This document shows, piece after piece, positions 7,899 to 16,519 of a stretch of 64,000 nt of DNA (position 1 is its first letter; the number at the start of each line of letters is the position of its first letter). The notes below the pieces were generated by a model that was not told the DNA's origin, ran no database searches, and saw nothing but the letters and a program-made list of their open reading frames with translations. The position numbers were made by a program, and so were the translations under genes. Source of the stretch: Pseudomonas helvetica (GTDB lineage Bacteria > Pseudomonadota > Gammaproteobacteria > Pseudomonadales > Pseudomonadaceae); NCBI RefSeq assembly GCF_039908645.1, contig NZ_CP150917.1, forward strand, positions 1,832,501 through 1,896,500, written 5' to 3'.

Positions 7899-9309
7899 TG
7901 ATCTCCAGTCGCCCGAGCAGCATGCCGAGGGACAGAATCCACTTGGCGGCGTCGGGCAGGCTGGCGAAGTTACCGGACGGTCCGATGGTTTCACCCAGTC
8001 CCGGACCCACTCCGGAAACCGTACTGGCGGCACCGGTCAAGGCGGTCATCCAGTCCACGCCCAGCAGCGACAGCGCCAGGGCGATGGCGCAAATGGTGAT
8101 TGCAAAGAAGAACGAAAACGTCAGGATCGAACGCACAATTTCTTCGTCGAGACGATGACCGTTGTACTTCTGCTTGATCACCGCACGGGGGTGGATCAGT
8201 TGGTTGAGGTTAGCCTTGAGCAGGATAAAGGCCACCTGGAAACGGAAGATCTTGATCCCGCCAGCGGTCGACCCAGAGCAACCACCGACAAAGCCCAGAT
8301 AGAAAAACAGCATCAATGAGAAGGTACCCCACAAGCTGTAGTCCCCCAGCGCGAAACCGGTGGTGGTGACCACCGAGGTGACGTTCAGCGCAACGTGGCG
8401 CAGTGCGTCCAGCCAATGCAGGTCGGTGGTCCACCAGTACCAGGTGCCGAGTACCAGCCAGGTCACCAGCAGCATGCCGAGTAACCCCTGCACTTGCTGA
8501 TCCTTGATCAGCGCCCGTCGATTGCCGCGCAAGGTCGCCACGTACAAGGTAAATGGCAGGCTGCCGAGAATCATGATCACCACCGCGACCCAGTGCACAG
8601 CCGGTTGCGTCCACTTGGCCAGGGACTGGTCGGAGGTGGAGAAGCCGCCAGTGGATATTGCCGACATCGCATGGTTGACGGCATCGAACGGGCTCATGCC
8701 CGCCCACCAGAACGCCAGGCTGCCGAGGATGGTGATGCCGACGTAGGCGGCGACGATCAGCCGGGCCACCATGTGCGAACGCGGCATGACCTTTTCGGAA
8801 CGGTCCGACGACTCGGTCTGAAACAGCCGCATGCCGCCGATGCGTAGCAGTGGCAGAATCGCGACCGCCATGCCGATAAAGCCGATACCGCCGAGCCAGT
8901 GCAGCAACGAACGCCACATCAGGATTCCCGGAGACATGCTGTCCAGGCCGCTGAGCACAGTAGAACCGGTGGCGGTGATGCCTGACATGCTTTCGAAAAA
9001 CGAGTCGGTGTAGCTGATGTGCTGGGTTAGCAGAAATGGCAAGGCGGCGAATATGCAGACCACCACCCAGCTCGACACCGTGAGCAGGTACATGTCCCGC
9101 GGGCGCAGGTGTATATGCTCTGGTCGCCCGGGGATGACCAGCGCCAGGCCGGCGAGAAAGGTAATCATGCTGGCCCAGAGGAACGACGGCAGGTCGCTGG
9201 TGCGGTCGTAAATCAGCAGGGTTGCCATCGGCACAACCATGCTGATGGCCAGGGTGATCAGGAAGATGCCGATGATGAAACCAATGATCCGTAAGGTCGG
9301 CAACGCCAT
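7855..9309 (-). CDS. trkH: TrkH-family potassium uptake protein
   Basis: A 484-residue integral membrane protein with the four pore-loop repeats of the Trk/Ktr/HKT superfamily: SGITATGSTVLSGL, MSAISTGGFSTSDQS, TSVVTTTGFALGDY and ASTVSGVGPGLGE. These glycines form the K+ selectivity filter. It would work with a cytosolic TrkA, which is not in this window. Length matches the family. The start at 9309 (MALPTLRIIG) is the only one that keeps the first membrane helix complete. The C-terminal codons overlap the convergent AraC gene by 44 bases. Confidence 0.93.
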   Translation of the reverse strand: MALPTLRIIGFIIGIFLITLAISMVVPMATLLIYDRTSDLPSFLWASMITFLAGLALVIPGRPEHIHLRPRDMYLLTVSSWVVVCIFAALPFLLTQHISYTDSFFESMSGITATGSTVLSGLDSMSPGILMWRSLLHWLGGIGFIGMAVAILPLLRIGGMRLFQTESSDRSEKVMPRSHMVARLIVAAYVGITILGSLAFWWAGMSPFDAVNHAMSAISTGGFSTSDQSLAKWTQPAVHWVAVVIMILGSLPFTLYVATLRGNRRALIKDQQVQGLLGMLLVTWLVLGTWYWWTTDLHWLDALRHVALNVTSVVTTTGFALGDYSLWGTFSLMLFFYLGFVGGCSGSTAGGIKIFRFQVAFILLKANLNQLIHPRAVIKQKYNGHRLDEEIVRSILTFSFFFAITICAIALALSLLGVDWMTALTGAASTVSGVGPGLGETIGPSGNFASLPDAAKWILSLGMLLGRLEIITVFVLCIPAFWRH

Positions 9310-9429
9310 GAAGTCCGCTCGGGCTGATAGGGAAGGGCGCCATTCTACCTGCGAGGCAGGGCATGTAAACCGGCATCCCGGCGGCAGTTGCCGCTAGAAT
9401 AGCCAGACATTTTTTTCAGGAGGTGGCCG

Positions 9430-9996
9430 ATGCAGGCTCTCGACGCTTTGCTCAACCGTGTATCCGTTCCGCGTTTGCTCGACCCGGCGCCCACCGCAGC
9501 ACAACGGGAAGTGTTGTTTTGCGCGGCCATGCGCGCGCCGGATCACGGGCATTTGCAGCCGTGGCGTTTTCTGACGGTCGAAGGCGCGGCGCGCGAGCAA
9601 TTGGGCGAGATACTGGCTGAGGCTGCACGCCTGCAAGACGCCGATGTGCCTCAGGCCCTGGTGGACAAGGCGCGCAATGGCCCGCTGCGTGCGCCGTTGG
9701 TCGTCGTTGTGGTGGCGCACGTTCAAGACCACGTCAAAGTGCCAAAGTCCGAGCAGTTGCTGGCGGCAGGTTGTGCGGCCCACGCTATCTTGCTGGCGGC
9801 TTACGCTCAGGGGATCGGCGCGGTGTGGCGTACCGGTGAGCTGGTCTATTCGGCGCATGTGGCCCAGGGGTTGGGCCTGGCCGAAGGTGAAGAAGTGATT
9901 GCGTTCCTTTACCTGGGCACACCGCAGAACGAACCGCGGGTGGCCGGGAAAGTCGATCTCGCCGAGTTTGTCAGCGCCTGGCCTGCCAAGCCCTGA
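9430..9996 (+). CDS. nitroreductase family protein (YdjA-like)
   Basis: A 188-residue flavoprotein of the short YdjA-type nitroreductase branch. The FMN-binding start is seen in RVSVPRLLDPAPT and AAMRAPDHGHLQPWRFLTVEG, and the C-terminal half has AAHAILLAAYAQGIGAVWRT and a GTP-rich segment FLYLGTPQNEP. These enzymes reduce nitro compounds or related substrates with NAD(P)H as homodimers. The gene has a good AGGAGG ribosome site and ends head-on against the cpxA-like gene, separated by a palindromic repeat. Confidence 0.88.
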   Translation: MQALDALLNRVSVPRLLDPAPTAAQREVLFCAAMRAPDHGHLQPWRFLTVEGAAREQLGEILAEAARLQDADVPQALVDKARNGPLRAPLVVVVVAHVQDHVKVPKSEQLLAAGCAAHAILLAAYAQGIGAVWRTGELVYSAHVAQGLGLAEGEEVIAFLYLGTPQNEPRVAGKVDLAEFVSAWPAKP

Positions 9997-10000
9997 ACAT

Positions 10001-10032
10001 GATCGTCCCCACGCGGGAGCGTGGGGATGATC
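10001..10032. repeat. short palindromic repeat between convergent genes, possible bidirectional terminator
   Basis: GATCGTCCCCACGC and GCGTGGGGATGATC are near-perfect inverted arms around a GGGA loop. It sits exactly between the stop codons of two convergent genes. No T-run follows, so it is either a REP-like element or a structure that blocks exonucleases rather than a classic terminator. Confidence 0.6.
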
Positions 10033-10033
10033 G

Positions 10034-11380
10034 TTACGGTGCGATACCGGGCTCTAATGGCAGCTCCAGGCTGGCAATGAATCCACCTTCCGGGCGATTG
10101 GCCAGAATCAGGCTGCCGCCGTGGCGCTCTGCCGCTCGACGGGCGATGGCCAATCCCAGGCCATGTCCGGGGGCGGTCTGGCCGGGTGCCCGAAAAAACG
10201 GCTCGCCCAATTGCTTCAAATGCTCGGCTTCTACACCGGGGCCGTGGTCGCGCACGCTGATCACAATCCGATCTCCCTGACGCAATGCCAGCACTTCAAT
10301 CGGTTGTCCTGCCGGATTGAAGCGCTGGGCGTTGCGCAACAGGTTGTCCAGCGCCCGCTCGATCATGGTCGGCCAGCCCTTGAGGCTTAATTGCCGTTCG
10401 GCTTCGATACGGATGCTTTGCTCTGGCGCGCCAAGCTGAGCGTCTTTTTGCACAGTATTGAGTAGCGCGTTGAGGTCGACCGCTTCGGCACTTGCGTTGT
10501 CGGCGTCGACCCGTGCCAGCACCAGGATTTCACTGATCAGTGCTTCCAGACGATCACATTCGCGGGTCAATCGTGGCCAGAGTTTTCCGCGTTCTTCGGG
10601 ACCGGCCCGTTCCGCAAGCGCCAGGGCGATGCGCAACCGGGCCAAGGGTGAGCGCAGTTCGTGAGACACGTCGCGCAGCAGTTGCCGCTGGCTGCCGATC
10701 AGGCTTTGCAGGCGTGCGCCCATGCGGTTGAAGTCGTTGGCCAGCACGCCAAACTCGTCACGCCGGTTGGCCAGCCGCGCCAGGCTGTTTTGCTGATAGG
10801 TCGTCTGACCGAGATCGTGCACCGCGCCGCGCAAACGGCTCAGCGGGCGGGTGATGGACAGCGTCACCAGCAGGCTGAACAGTGTCAGCACCACCAAGGC
10901 AATCGCCAGCGCACTGAAGGGCCAAAGCAGGCTGTTGCGGTGCCAGGCGTTGAGCTCTGGATGCGGAATACGGTAGATCAGCAAGTAGGTTTCGGCGCTT
11001 TTCGGGCTGGTGTACTCGACGGTCAGACGCCGCCAGGGCAGGTGACGGCCGCTGTCGTCGGGGTTGTCGTTTTGCCGTGCTTCCAGGGCTGCCGCGCGGC
11101 GAGGAAAGGTCCCGCGCACCACCGGGTCACCACCTTCGTTCAGTACCTGAACATCGATGTGGTAACGCCGTTTGCGTTGTTCGAGCAAGGCTTGTGCCGC
11201 GTCCTCGCCTTTTTCTTCGTAGAGCTGCGTCCACTCTTGCGCCAGGGTATTGAGGCCCGGGTGGCGACTGAGAATCCAGGCGTCCTGGTTCAACATGTGC
11301 CCGAGCAGGATCGACAACCCTGCAACCAGAGCGATGGCCAGCCAGAAACTGGCAAGGATGCGCCAGAACAATGAACGCAC
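10034..11380 (-). CDS. cpxA: CpxA-type sensor histidine kinase
   Basis: A 448-residue kinase. Membrane segment 1 is at about 8-28, a periplasmic domain runs to about 150, membrane segment 2 is at about 152-175, then come HAMP, the dimerisation/phosphoacceptor domain with H in LLRDVSHELRSPLARLR, and the ATPase domain with LDNLLRNAQRF (N box), VRDHGPGVE (G1) and GHGLGLAIARR (G2). The operon order regulator, Spy-like protein, kinase matches PA3204-PA3206 of P. aeruginosa and supports the Cpx assignment. It would sense envelope protein stress and control the CpxR-like regulator. Confidence 0.85.
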   Translation of the reverse strand: MRSLFWRILASFWLAIALVAGLSILLGHMLNQDAWILSRHPGLNTLAQEWTQLYEEKGEDAAQALLEQRKRRYHIDVQVLNEGGDPVVRGTFPRRAAALEARQNDNPDDSGRHLPWRRLTVEYTSPKSAETYLLIYRIPHPELNAWHRNSLLWPFSALAIALVVLTLFSLLVTLSITRPLSRLRGAVHDLGQTTYQQNSLARLANRRDEFGVLANDFNRMGARLQSLIGSQRQLLRDVSHELRSPLARLRIALALAERAGPEERGKLWPRLTRECDRLEALISEILVLARVDADNASAEAVDLNALLNTVQKDAQLGAPEQSIRIEAERQLSLKGWPTMIERALDNLLRNAQRFNPAGQPIEVLALRQGDRIVISVRDHGPGVEAEHLKQLGEPFFRAPGQTAPGHGLGLAIARRAAERHGGSLILANRPEGGFIASLELPLEPGIAP

Positions 11381-11447
11381 GGTAAGTCCTCAAACAAAGA
11401 AAGCCCAATGGCGATTGACCATTGGGCTGGGGAGAAACGCTAGAGCA

Positions 11448-11888
11448 TTATTGCGTTTTTTGCGGTTGTTGGGCTTTCCAGGCCTGGAACTGCTCCCATT
11501 CGGCTTTGCGTTCGGCCTGCTTCTTTTGGATCGCATCGAACTTCTGCTGTTGGTCCGGCTTGAGAAGGGCACGAATGTCCTTCTCGGTTTTCTGGCTGCC
11601 GGCCGCCATTTGGTCTTTCATGGCCTGCTGATCGGCTGGCGAGAGTTTTTGCAGGTACTGCTCGACCAACTCTTTACGTGCATGCATCTGCTCGCCGATC
11701 AATTTGCGAATCTGCTCGCGTTGTTCGTGGCTGAGGTTCAACTCTCTGTACATGCCTTTGCCGCCATGCATGTGCTCGCTGTAGCCGTGGCCTTCCATTG
11801 GGCCCATCGGGCCTGGGCCTTCTGGTGCAGCCATGGCAATGGTTGGCAGTGCAGCGGCGAACATCAAAGCGATAAGGGTCTTGCGCAT
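11448..11888 (-). CDS. Spy/CpxP-family periplasmic chaperone-like protein
   Basis: A 146-residue precursor with a signal peptide (MRKTLIALMFAAALPTIAMA). The mature part starts with a Gly/Pro/Met/His stretch (GPGPMGPMEGHGYSEHMHGG), which may bind metal. The rest is helical, with two LTxxQ-like motifs, LNLSHEQREQIRKL and LLKPDQQQKFDAI, that define the Spy/CpxP fold. Members bind unfolded proteins, and CpxP damps the CpxA kinase. Its place between regulator and kinase, with a CpxR box just upstream, supports feedback control. The start at 11888 is fixed by the signal peptide and an AAGGAGA site. Confidence 0.88.
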   Translation of the reverse strand: MRKTLIALMFAAALPTIAMAAPEGPGPMGPMEGHGYSEHMHGGKGMYRELNLSHEQREQIRKLIGEQMHARKELVEQYLQKLSPADQQAMKDQMAAGSQKTEKDIRALLKPDQQQKFDAIQKKQAERKAEWEQFQAWKAQQPQKTQ

Positions 11889-11970
11889 GGTGTGTCTCCT
11901 TGTCTCGTTCCCGGTGTGTTCCGGATGAGTACAGAATACGGAGATCAAGGTCAGCGGCGGTCAGCAGAGC

Positions 11971-11986
11971 GTAAAGCTTGGGTAAA
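11971..11986 (+). promoter_or_regulatory. CpxR-box-like direct repeat upstream of the spy-like gene
   Basis: GTAAA-GCTTGG-GTAAA, two perfect CpxR half-sites six bases apart, reading on the plus strand in the 104-base gap between cpxR and the spy-like gene. The known CpxR consensus is a tandem GTAAA repeat with a spacer of about five or six. The match and its position strongly suggest Cpx control of the spy-cpxA part of the operon. Confidence 0.65.
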
Positions 11987-11992
11987 GACGGT

Positions 11993-12670
11993 TCAGAGGC
12001 TGTAGTAATAACCACGGCTGCGCAGGGCAACGATGCGCGGGCGACCGTCGGGGTGCGGGCCGATCTTTTTGCGCAGGTTGCTGACGTGCATGTCCAGGCT
12101 GCGGTCGTACAGGGTCAGCTTGCGCCCCAGGGCGATCTGCGCCAGCTCCTGCTTGTCCAGCGGTTCGCCGGGTTGCTTGAGCAGGGCTTCGAGCAGGCGA
12201 CTTTCCGAGACGGTCAGGGTGAATTCCTGGTCGTCGATGCTGACCACGCCGCGGACCGGGCTGAAGCACAGGTCGCCGAGTTCCATCTGGCTGGACACCG
12301 CTGCCGGATGGCTGCGTCGCAGCACCGCACGCAGGCGCGCGGTCAGTTCTCGGGGATCACAAGGCTTGGCCAGGTAATCGTCGGCGCCCAGTTCCAGCCC
12401 GAGGATCCGGTCCAGCGGCTCGCCACGGGCCGAGAGCATCAGCACCGGCAGGTCCGGGTGGTCGTTGCGCAACTGCTTGAGCAGCTCCAGACCGCTGCCG
12501 TCGGGCAGCATCACATCCAGCACCACTGCTGCCGGCGCAGACTCGGCCAAGGCGCGGCGCGCACTCAGACCGTCGTGGCAAGCGTGCACGACAAAACCTT
12601 CCTGGCTCAGCCAACTGCTCAGGAGCTCACACAGCTCCTGGTCATCATCAATTAGTAACAGCTCGCTCAT
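11993..12670 (-). CDS. cpxR: OmpR-family response regulator, CpxR-type
   Basis: A 225-residue regulator: receiver domain (1-115) with the acidic pair in LIDDDQEL and the phosphoacceptor Asp in AVVLDVMLPDGSGLELL, lysine in LAKPCDPREL, then a winged-helix DNA-binding domain (about 125-222) with LYDRSLDMHVSNLRKKIG. It is the first gene of regulator-spy-kinase. A CpxR-like tandem GTAAA site lies just downstream of it and before the spy-like gene. The membrane protein gene ending at 12678 is only 7 bases upstream, so read-through from there is likely. Confidence 0.88.
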   Translation of the reverse strand: MSELLLIDDDQELCELLSSWLSQEGFVVHACHDGLSARRALAESAPAAVVLDVMLPDGSGLELLKQLRNDHPDLPVLMLSARGEPLDRILGLELGADDYLAKPCDPRELTARLRAVLRRSHPAAVSSQMELGDLCFSPVRGVVSIDDQEFTLTVSESRLLEALLKQPGEPLDKQELAQIALGRKLTLYDRSLDMHVSNLRKKIGPHPDGRPRIVALRSRGYYYSL

Positions 12671-12677
12671 GACTCAC

Positions 12678-13088
12678 TCAATTTAGCCATTGCCGACGTG
12701 TTCTACGTCCACCACTGGCGAAGATACCGCAGAGCAGGGCCAATAGCGCTACTCCGGCGCCAGTGACGAACCACTGCTGTTGATCGGTCAGCAGGCGCGG
12801 CAGCGGGTTTGCCTGGGCTTCCTTGAGTTGCAGCTTGAGGCGCTGATTCTCTTGGCGTAACCGGCCCAGCAAGGCGCTTTCGCGTTCGTTATCGGCGTTT
12901 TGCAGTTGTTTGTTCAGCTCTTCTCGTTGCCGCTCGCTCTCTTTCAAGCGCTGCTGCAATTCGGTGATCTGGCTTCCGGCGCTTAACGACAGAGGCGTTG
13001 AATAGCCTGAGTCCGAATGCTCTTCGGCATGGGCGAAGGCCCCGATCGATAACGTGACCAACAGCAGACACAGCGGACCTTGGCGCAT
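12678..13088 (-). CDS. small exported coiled-coil protein with C-terminal membrane anchor
   Basis: 136 residues: an N-terminal signal peptide (MRQGPLCLLLVTLSIGAFAHA), a long predicted coiled coil (about residues 40-95, ITELQQRLKESERQREELNK onward), a membrane helix (WFVTGAGVALLALLCGIFAS) and a basic tail. The overall plan resembles YgiM-type proteins without the SH3 domain. Homologues in pseudomonads are sometimes labelled translation initiation factor 2, which nothing here supports. The start at 13088 has an AGGAGTTT site. It ends 7 bases before cpxR, suggesting a link with the envelope-stress operon. The function is unknown. Confidence 0.75.
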   Translation of the reverse strand: MRQGPLCLLLVTLSIGAFAHAEEHSDSGYSTPLSLSAGSQITELQQRLKESERQREELNKQLQNADNERESALLGRLRQENQRLKLQLKEAQANPLPRLLTDQQQWFVTGAGVALLALLCGIFASGGRRTRRQWLN

Positions 13089-13196
13089 CGAAACTCCTGA
13101 TTCCAATCGAGTGTTGGGCAGGTTGTCGGCCGTGGAACGAGAATAATGAGCAATTGAACACGCGATGAACCGAAGGTTCATCGCGCAGAGGCCGGG

Positions 13197-13496
13197 TTAT
13201 GGCAGGACTTGCTTGAACGGTTTGACCAGAACATTGGCGTAGACGCCTGCGGCGATATACGGATCGGCGTCGGCCCAGGCCTTGGCGGCTTCCAGGGAGG
13301 TGAACTCGGCAACGATCAGGCTGCCGGTGAAACCTGCTGCGCCCGGATCATTGCTGTCGATGGCAGGGTGCGGACCAGCCAGGACCACGCGGCCCTCGGC
13401 CTTGAGCTGTTGCAGCCGCTCGATGTGGGCAGGGCGCGCAGCCAGGCGGTTTTCCAGGGAGTTGGCGACGTCTGTAGCAATGATTGCGTAAAGCAT
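13197..13496 (-). CDS. YciI family protein
   Basis: A 99-residue protein with the YciI fold: [10 protein letters not shown] at the start, the histidine-containing [25 protein letters not shown] and the aspartate in [19 protein letters not shown]. The family forms small dimers related to dienelactone and muconolactone-type barrels, with a proposed His-Asp pair; the reaction is not established. It starts 2 bases after the yciB stop codon, so the two are almost certainly co-transcribed, an arrangement common in pseudomonads. Confidence 0.9.
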   Translation of the reverse strand: MLYAIIATDVANSLENRLAARPAHIERLQQLKAEGRVVLAGPHPAIDSNDPGAAGFTGSLIVAEFTSLEAAKAWADADPYIAAGVYANVLVKPFKQVLP

Positions 13497-13497
13497 G

Positions 13498-14094
13498 TCA
13501 GTCCTCGGTTTTTGGCGTAGAAGTGTCGGCGTCGTGCAGGTGGCGGGACAGGTAAATGCCCTGGCCGACCAGGAACAGCAGGGTCATGCCCAGGCTGCCG
13601 AAGACTTTGAAGTCGACCCAATAGTTCTGGAAGGTGAACGCAACGAACAGGTTGGCCGCGCCACAAAACAGGAAAAAGCCGATCCAGGCGATGTTCAAAC
13701 GGCTCCAGACCAGGTCCGGCAGGGTCAGCGCATGGCCCATGATGCGTTTGATCAGCAACTGCTCGCCGATGAAGTGGCTGCCGATAAAGGCCAGGGCGAA
13801 CAGCCAGTTGACCACCGGCGCTTTCCATTTAAGGAAGGTTTCGCTGTGGAACGCCAGGGTCAGGCTACCGAAGACCAGGCAGGCGATCAGGGTCAGCCAC
13901 TGGCTCTTTTCCAGCTTGCGCTGCTTGATGAACAGCGTGCCGTAGACCACCAGGGAGCTGGTGATCAGCATCGCAGTGGCGCTGTAAATGCCGCCTACGG
14001 TCAGTGGATAACCGGCGATGTCGACGACCCGTGGATCGATTTTGAAGACGATGAAAAACAGCAGAAGCGGGATGAAGTCGATGAATTGTTTCAC
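13498..14094 (-). CDS. yciB: YciB/IspZ inner-membrane septation protein
   Basis: A 198-residue protein with five to six membrane helices, beginning [17 protein letters not shown] and containing the conserved [24 protein letters not shown] and [17 protein letters not shown] segments. YciB family proteins contribute to cell-envelope synthesis and septation in other bacteria. The GTG at 14094 gives the standard family length and replaces an unlikely longer frame to 14133. It is the first gene of a minus-strand run and is divergent from the PHP phosphoesterase gene, 87 bases away. Confidence 0.88.
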   Translation of the reverse strand: MKQFIDFIPLLLFFIVFKIDPRVVDIAGYPLTVGGIYSATAMLITSSLVVYGTLFIKQRKLEKSQWLTLIACLVFGSLTLAFHSETFLKWKAPVVNWLFALAFIGSHFIGEQLLIKRIMGHALTLPDLVWSRLNIAWIGFFLFCGAANLFVAFTFQNYWVDFKVFGSLGMTLLFLVGQGIYLSRHLHDADTSTPKTED

Positions 14095-14181
14095 AGTGGC
14101 AGCCAGAAGCAGGATGTGGCGGCATAATAACAAACATATTGAGTCGCGAAAGCGCCAGCTGATTTGAGGTTACACAGTCCT

Positions 14182-15045
14182 GTGAATGTTGATTTGCACT
14201 GCCATAGCACGGCCTCCGATGGCGCCCTGGCGCCTGCGGTACTGGTTGCGCGTGCGTTCGAGAAAGGCGTGCGAGTCCTGGCCTTGACCGATCACGACAC
14301 CCTTGAAGGCCTCGACGAGGCCCGCAGCGCTGCGGTTGCGTTGGGGATGCAACTGATCAACGGCGTCGAATTGTCCTGTACCTGGGGGGGCGCGACCATC
14401 CATGTGCTCGGTTACGGGTTCGACGTCAATGCCCCGGCGCTGGTCGAGGCGATTGCCAAATTGCGTGACGGGCGCTGGCTGAGGTCCGAAGAAATCAGCC
14501 GCAAGCTCGAACTCAAGGGCATGCCGGGCGCGCTGGAAGGCGCGCGGGCTATCCAGCAGGAGCTTGGTGACAGCGGTAATGCGCCGGCCCGACCGCACTT
14601 TGCCGACTATTTAGTCCGTGCAGGCTTCGTCAAGGACCGTGCCGAAGCCTTCCGCAAGTGGCTGGGCGCCGGCAAGCTGGGGGACGTCAAGCAGCACTGG
14701 CCGACCCTGGAAGAAACCGTCGAAACCCTGCGCGCTGCCGGGGCCTGGGTGAGCCTGGCGCATCCTTGGCACTATGATTTCACCCGCAGCAAACGCCGTC
14801 GCCTGATTGCCGACTATATTCAAGCAGGCGGCCACGCAATCGAGGTGGTCAATGGCCATCAGCCGGCCGAGCAGGTCGGCAGCCTGGCTATTCTTGCGCG
14901 TGAGTTCGGTCTGCTGGTCAGTGCCGGCAGTGATTTCCATGGACCCGGAGGCTGGTCCGAGATCGGCGAGTACCGCCCACTCCCGGAGGACCTGCCACCA
15001 CTTTGGTGTCGGTTCAAACATGACCCAGCCGTTATTGCCGTCTGA
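14182..15045 (+). CDS. PHP-domain phosphoesterase (RNase AM/YciV type)
   Basis: About 287 residues forming a PHP metal-dependent phosphoesterase: DLHCHSTASDG at the N-terminus, ALTDHDTLEGL, CTWGGATIHVLGYG, SLAHPWHYD and the C-terminal SAGSDFHGPGG provide the multi-metal site. E. coli YciV/RNase AM acts on 3',5'-bisphosphonucleotides and RNA 5' ends, and this protein has the same length and motifs. GTG 14182 (GAGG site about 12 bases upstream) is preferred to a TTG at 14164. It heads a plus-strand cluster with yciO, scpA and scpB. Confidence 0.88.
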   Translation: MNVDLHCHSTASDGALAPAVLVARAFEKGVRVLALTDHDTLEGLDEARSAAVALGMQLINGVELSCTWGGATIHVLGYGFDVNAPALVEAIAKLRDGRWLRSEEISRKLELKGMPGALEGARAIQQELGDSGNAPARPHFADYLVRAGFVKDRAEAFRKWLGAGKLGDVKQHWPTLEETVETLRAAGAWVSLAHPWHYDFTRSKRRRLIADYIQAGGHAIEVVNGHQPAEQVGSLAILAREFGLLVSAGSDFHGPGGWSEIGEYRPLPEDLPPLWCRFKHDPAVIAV

Positions 15046-15058
15046 ACAGGTAGACAAT

Positions 15059-15688
15059 GTGAGTCAATTTTTCCAGATTCATCCGGAAAACCCGCAAGCG
15101 CGCCTGATCAAACAGGCTGTCGAGATCATCCGCAATGGCGGGGTAGTGATTTATCCTACTGACTCGTCCTACGCCATTGGTTGCCAGATCGGTGACAAGA
15201 ATGCTGTGGAGCGCGTGCGTCGGCTACGTCAGCTGGATGAAAAGCACAATTTCGCGCTGATTTGCAGCGACCTGTCACAGCTGGGGCTGTTCGCCAAGAT
15301 CGACACCGGCACCTTCCGCTTGCTCAAGGCCCACTTGCCGGGGCCGTACACGTTTATTCTCAACGCCACTCGCGAAGTGCCGCGTCTGCTGCTGCACCCG
15401 AAGAAGCGCACCATCGGACTGCGGGTGCCGAGCCATCCGATTGCCCTGGCGCTGCTCGCAGAGCTGGGTGAGCCGCTGATGAGCGTGACCCTGATCATGC
15501 CCGGCGACACCGACCCGTTGAGCGATCCGTATGAAATGCGCCAGTTGCTTGAGCATCAGGTCGACCTGATCATCGACGGCGGTTTTGGCGGTATCAAAGC
15601 CTCCACGGTGATCAACCTGGCCGATGGCGAGCCAGAAGTGATTCGCGTCGGTTGCGGTGACCCTGCACCGTTTACGGTTGAGGCCTAG
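15059..15688 (+). CDS. yciO: YciO/YrdC/Sua5-family protein
   Basis: A 209-residue YrdC-like protein. Visible family features are GGVVIYPTDSSYAIGCQIGD, RLRQLDEKHNFALICSDLSQ, LPGPYTFIL and KRTIGLRVPSHPIA. Sua5/TsaC members make threonylcarbamoyl-AMP for tRNA modification; YciO is a paralogue whose main role is less certain. GTG 15059 (protein start SQFFQIHPENPQ) with AGG eight bases upstream is preferred to ATG 15020, which would lie inside the preceding gene. Its stop codon directly abuts the scpA start. Confidence 0.85.
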   Translation: MSQFFQIHPENPQARLIKQAVEIIRNGGVVIYPTDSSYAIGCQIGDKNAVERVRRLRQLDEKHNFALICSDLSQLGLFAKIDTGTFRLLKAHLPGPYTFILNATREVPRLLLHPKKRTIGLRVPSHPIALALLAELGEPLMSVTLIMPGDTDPLSDPYEMRQLLEHQVDLIIDGGFGGIKASTVINLADGEPEVIRVGCGDPAPFTVEA

Positions 15689-16507
15689 ATGTCCGCAGTA
15701 GAGCCCGTCGATAGCCAGGCCGGGGCACAGCAAGAGCTGCCGTTCGCCATGGTCTATGGCCAGGCGGTCATGGAAATGCCGCTGGACCTGTACATTCCGC
15801 CGGACGCGCTGGAAGTCTTCCTTGAAGCCTTCGAAGGCCCGCTCGACTTGCTGCTGTACCTGATCCGCAAGCAGAACATCAATATCCTCGACATTCCGGT
15901 GGCGGAAATTACCCGGCAGTACATGGGCTATGTCGAGTTGATGCAGTCGGTGCGCCTGGAACTGGCTGCCGAGTATCTGGTGATGGCGGCGATGCTCGCC
16001 GAGATCAAGTCGCGGATGCTGCTGCCGCGCTCGGCCGAGATCGAAGAGGAAGAAGACGATCCGCGTGCCGAGCTGATCCGGCGCTTGCAGGAGTACGAAC
16101 GCTTCAAGGCCGCGGCTGAAGGCATCGACGGCCTGAGCCGGGTCGGCCGCGATGTGGTGGTGCCCAAGCTCGATGCCCCGCAGGCGATGGCGCGCAAATT
16201 GCTGCCGGACGTGAGTCTGGAAGAGTTGCTGATGTCCATGGCCGAAGTGCTGCGCCGTGGCGATATGTTCGAAAGCCATCAGGTCAGCCGCGAGGCGTTG
16301 TCAACGCGCGAGCGCATGAGCGATGTGCTGGAACGGCTCAAGGGCGGCGGTTTTGTGCCTTTTGTCGAGCTGTTCACCGCCGAAGAAGGACGCTTGGGTG
16401 TGGTCGTGACCTTTATGGCGATCCTCGAACTGGTCAAGGAATCCTTGGTCGAGCTGGTGCAGAATGAGCCGTTTGCGGCTATCCATGTGCGGGCGCGAGC
16501 CGAATAA
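15689..16507 (+). CDS. scpA: segregation and condensation protein A
   Basis: A 272-residue kleisin of the bacterial SMC-ScpAB condensin. The kleisin core begins at FLEAFEGPLDLLLYLIRKQ (about residue 46), followed by NINILDIPVAEITRQYM, AAEYLVMAAMLAEIKSRMLLP and the C-terminal winged helix with FVPFVELFTAEEGRLGVVVTFMA. It bridges SMC heads and binds ScpB. The ATG directly follows the yciO stop codon, and scpB starts 12 bases after its own stop codon, as expected for the co-transcribed partner. Confidence 0.95.
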   Translation: MSAVEPVDSQAGAQQELPFAMVYGQAVMEMPLDLYIPPDALEVFLEAFEGPLDLLLYLIRKQNINILDIPVAEITRQYMGYVELMQSVRLELAAEYLVMAAMLAEIKSRMLLPRSAEIEEEEDDPRAELIRRLQEYERFKAAAEGIDGLSRVGRDVVVPKLDAPQAMARKLLPDVSLEELLMSMAEVLRRGDMFESHQVSREALSTRERMSDVLERLKGGGFVPFVELFTAEEGRLGVVVTFMAILELVKESLVELVQNEPFAAIHVRARAE

Positions 16508-16519
16508 CGAGCAAAATCA

